Position numbers and translations under genes: made by a program | The notes under the pieces: model-generated | What the model was told of the DNA's origin: nothing | Seen by the model: only the letters and a program-made list of their open reading frames with translations | Databases searched by the model: none | Shown here: positions 13,674 through 15,506 of the stretch, one piece after another | Layout of the letters: the number at the start of each line of letters is the position of its first letter | Numbering within the stretch: the first letter of the stretch is position 1 | Assembly: GCA_012512865.1 (NCBI GenBank) | Contig: JAAZDH010000010.1 | Coordinates: forward strand, 1-15,506 | Direction: 5' to 3' | DNA from: Clostridiaceae bacterium | GTDB lineage: Bacteria > Bacillota > Clostridia > Acetivibrionales > DUMC01 | Length of the DNA stretch: 15,506 nucleotides

Positions 13674-15073
13674 TATTTATTTATCACCTGCTCATCCTGG
13701 ATATTTTCAGGATTTAACACATACGTATCATAAAGATACACGCCTTTTGACTTGTTAGCCGGTTCAATTATGGCATAATCCCCGTTATCCGAAACTATTA
13801 TCACTTCCCTCACACTTGCAACATTACCCTTCAGTATTATAATTTCTGCTTTTTTCAAGTCAGCACCGGCAATTCTTATATTTCTCAAGCTTTTCATGGG
13901 GACGATCAATCCTTCATGTGACGATTTAATTAAATCAACGTTTATTCTCCTCAACCCCGACATTTCTCCCAGGTACCTGTCAACTGATATGGCCATCACC
14001 CGTTTTCCATCCTGTTCCCCGGATATAAACTCAACAATTCCGCTCATTGTCCGGTTTATATCATTTATCCTAAGCAGCACCCTGTCCCCCTTTGTCCAGG
14101 ATGCATCCTGCCCTTGCTTTAAACAAGCAACAACATAATATTTAAAATCCTTTATTACCTTTGCAAAAGGTTCATTTGATTTTACTTCTCTTTCACCAAT
14201 ATCAAGCACCCGCATCTTTTCCCCAAGTATATTTTCAATTATTTCCGGCGTTAATTGTTCAATGGATCGGGGATTTAAAATGTTCTCATATCCATCAACA
14301 ACATACGATACTATTCCGGGCGATTCCGTTTTTATCTCAACCATGCAGGCTTCCATGCTTTTCATTATTTTCTTTTTTTCTTCTTTTAAAGCTTTTATGT
14401 AAACATTCTCATCCTCACCACTTCCCAGGATTTCAAACTTTTTATCTATCAACCTGTCTATTTCACTTTTTATTTGCTTAACCCGGTTAAGCCTGTTGCT
14501 ATTAACCTCCACTGCTAATAAATTCACTTTCCGCCCTATTTCATCCTCTATTTTTTGTATGTCCGCGCCAAACAATTCCCCGGCTTTCTCCATCGATTTC
14601 CTGGCAGCAAGGATCTTCGCATTTATATCATTCATATCCTTTAGCAATTTTATCGAAGATGCGGAAACAACCGTTGCAACAGGAAAACTTGCCGGAACTT
14701 TTTCCCCTTCCTCCATGTGAGGTATGTACTCGCCGTCGAAGGGAGCTTCCAGCACCACAACATCCCTTACCAGCAAGGCATCGGCATTTATGGAATTCTC
14801 AATCTTCCCCATGCGCATAATATCGGTTGTTACGGTGTTCCCATAAAACCAGTAAAAAAGAGACGGTAAGTACATGGCCACGAATAAAACTGCCAGCAAT
14901 TTGCCCATCCTGGATTTTTTCCTGGCTTTTCCGCGTTCTTCCAGGTAATATGTTTTTCCATGGCCGTATGCGCTTTTTTCCTGGCTATATGCTTTTTCTT
15001 CATGGCTGTGGGCCTTGCTTTTTGCGCTCTTCTTACCCTCATCGCTTAAATAATTTTTTCTTTTGTTGTCCAT
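13673..15073 (-). CDS. HlyD-like membrane-anchored protein of the division cluster
   Basis: A 466-residue protein: a charged cytoplasmic N-terminus (1-56) with four 7-residue repeats, one membrane helix (about 57-78, LLAVLFVAMYLPSLFYWFYG), then a large extracellular part. That part has a lipoyl/barrel-sandwich-like segment (DALLVRDVVVLEAPFDGEYI, then GEKVPASFPVATVV), a helical coiled region (about 140-240), a second barrel half (ESPGIVSYVVDGYE), and beta-rich C-terminal domains (GDRVLLRIND, EGLIVPMKSLRNI). This organisation resembles HlyD/membrane-fusion adaptor proteins, and such proteins occur upstream of yggS-sepF in Clostridia. No transporter partner is nearby. The ATG at 15073 has GAGGT 5 nt upstream, inside the end of the preceding gene. 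Function is unknown; a role in envelope assembly is a guess from position. Confidence 0.8.
   Translation of the reverse strand: MDNKRKNYLSDEGKKSAKSKAHSHEEKAYSQEKSAYGHGKTYYLEERGKARKKSRMGKLLAVLFVAMYLPSLFYWFYGNTVTTDIMRMGKIENSINADALLVRDVVVLEAPFDGEYIPHMEEGEKVPASFPVATVVSASSIKLLKDMNDINAKILAARKSMEKAGELFGADIQKIEDEIGRKVNLLAVEVNSNRLNRVKQIKSEIDRLIDKKFEILGSGEDENVYIKALKEEKKKIMKSMEACMVEIKTESPGIVSYVVDGYENILNPRSIEQLTPEIIENILGEKMRVLDIGEREVKSNEPFAKVIKDFKYYVVACLKQGQDASWTKGDRVLLRINDINRTMSGIVEFISGEQDGKRVMAISVDRYLGEMSGLRRINVDLIKSSHEGLIVPMKSLRNIRIAGADLKKAEIIILKGNVASVREVIIVSDNGDYAIIEPANKSKGVYLYDTYVLNPENIQDEQVINK
14933..15016 (-). repeat. Four 21-bp units coding 7-residue repeats
   Basis: Residues 20-47 of the HlyD-like protein read as KAHSHEE, KAYSQEK, SAYGHGK and TYYLEER: a degenerate seven-residue unit, about xAYSHEK. 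The units diverge at the DNA level but share the AAAGC(A/C)TA core, suggesting an old in-frame duplication. The segment is cytoplasmic, before the membrane helix. Confidence 0.65.
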
Positions 15074-15076
15074 GTT

Positions 15077-15506
15077 TTACCTCTTTTTTTCCTTCATTGC
15101 CTGGATGGCAGTCATGATGCCCAGCTTGACATGCTCGAAAACCAGCCCGCCCTGCAGGTAAGCCATGTACGGTTCCTTTATGGGCGCATCGGCGCTTAAT
15201 TCTATGGAAGAACCTTGAATAAACCCTCCTGCAGCCATAATTACCTTGCTGTCGTAACCGGGCATATCCCATGGTTGGGGAACTACAAATGAATCTACGG
15301 GGGAACCCTTTTGTATCCCCTGGCAGAATAAAATCAAGCTCTCCGGGTCATTAAACTTCACTGCCTGGATTATATCCCCTCTTTCCTCGTTACCTTGCGG
15401 GAATACTTCAAATCCAAGCTTTTGCATTACTGTTGCGGCGAACACGGCGCCCTTCAGGCTCTCTGCAACCACGTGGGGCGCAAGGAACAAGCCCTGGAAG
15501 AGCAGC
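15077..15506 (-). CDS. Methionine gamma-lyase family protein (aluminium-resistance-type), C-terminal part
   Basis: The last 143 residues of a PLP-dependent protein whose start lies beyond the right edge. The visible part has LFQGLFLAPHVVAESLKGAV, KLGFEVFP, DIIQAVKFNDPESLILFCQG, SPVDSFVVPQPWDMPGYDS, VIMAAGGFIQGSSIELSADA, PYMAYLQGGLVFEHVKLGIM. This matches the family annotated as methionine gamma-lyase/aluminium resistance protein (YnbB of Bacillus). Enzymatic activity on methionine has not been generally shown for it. The PLP lysine would be in the missing part. Its TAA lies 3 bp before the HlyD-like start, so it is the visible head of the division-cluster operon. A TTG at 15490 is internal and not the start. 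Confidence 0.88.
   Translation of the reverse strand, partial: LLFQGLFLAPHVVAESLKGAVFAATVMQKLGFEVFPQGNEERGDIIQAVKFNDPESLILFCQGIQKGSPVDSFVVPQPWDMPGYDSKVIMAAGGFIQGSSIELSADAPIKEPYMAYLQGGLVFEHVKLGIMTAIQAMKEKKR

Overview
The window looks like chromosomal DNA of a low-to-mid GC Gram-positive bacterium, most likely a member of the Clostridia (Bacillota). Support comes from the gene families (a T-box-controlled ileS, the sepF-yggT-divIVA division cluster, MurT/GatD), strong AGGAGG-type ribosome sites, TTG and GTG starts, and frequent AGG and ATA codons. Genus or species cannot be named from the sequence alone.

Layout. (1) Plus strand, 1-1525: the 3' part of an S-methyl-5'-thioadenosine phosphorylase gene, then mtnA; together they perform two consecutive steps of methylthioadenosine salvage. 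(2) 1529-2386, minus: a DUF89/ARMT1-like phosphatase gene that meets mtnA tail to tail. (3) 2387-2689: a divergent intergenic region with two extended -10 promoters, then murT-gatD (plus), the lipid II amidation pair. GatD carries an odd six-unit 9-bp repeat at its N-terminus. (4) 4893-6539, minus: a MATE exporter whose last 33 bp overlap gatD antisense and whose true start is unclear. (5) 6540-6802: a terminator hairpin and a 47-codon C-terminal remnant of a YafQ/RelE-type toxin, directly behind aroB and in aroB's frame. (6) 6803-11500, minus: a T-box leader, then ileS (long, type 2) and aroB, coupled through a 4-nt overlap. (7) 11554 to the window end, minus: a methionine gamma-lyase-like gene (partial), a HlyD-like membrane protein, yggS, sepF, yggT and divIVA. 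This resembles the ylmEFGH-divIVA-ileS cluster of Bacillus, but ylmH is missing.

How it fits together: the right two thirds is a conserved cell-division and translation block transcribed leftward, with a separate T-box promoter inserted between divIVA and ileS. Left of it are the cell-wall pair and methionine salvage. Nothing in the window amounts to a new defence or mobile system. The most interesting non-standard items are a 118-bp IS200/IS605-like non-autonomous insertion that replaced the end of yggS (removing it in silico restores a yggS frame ending 3 nt before sepF), the toxin remnant with substituted active-site positions, and the in-frame repeat expansions in gatD and in the HlyD-like gene.
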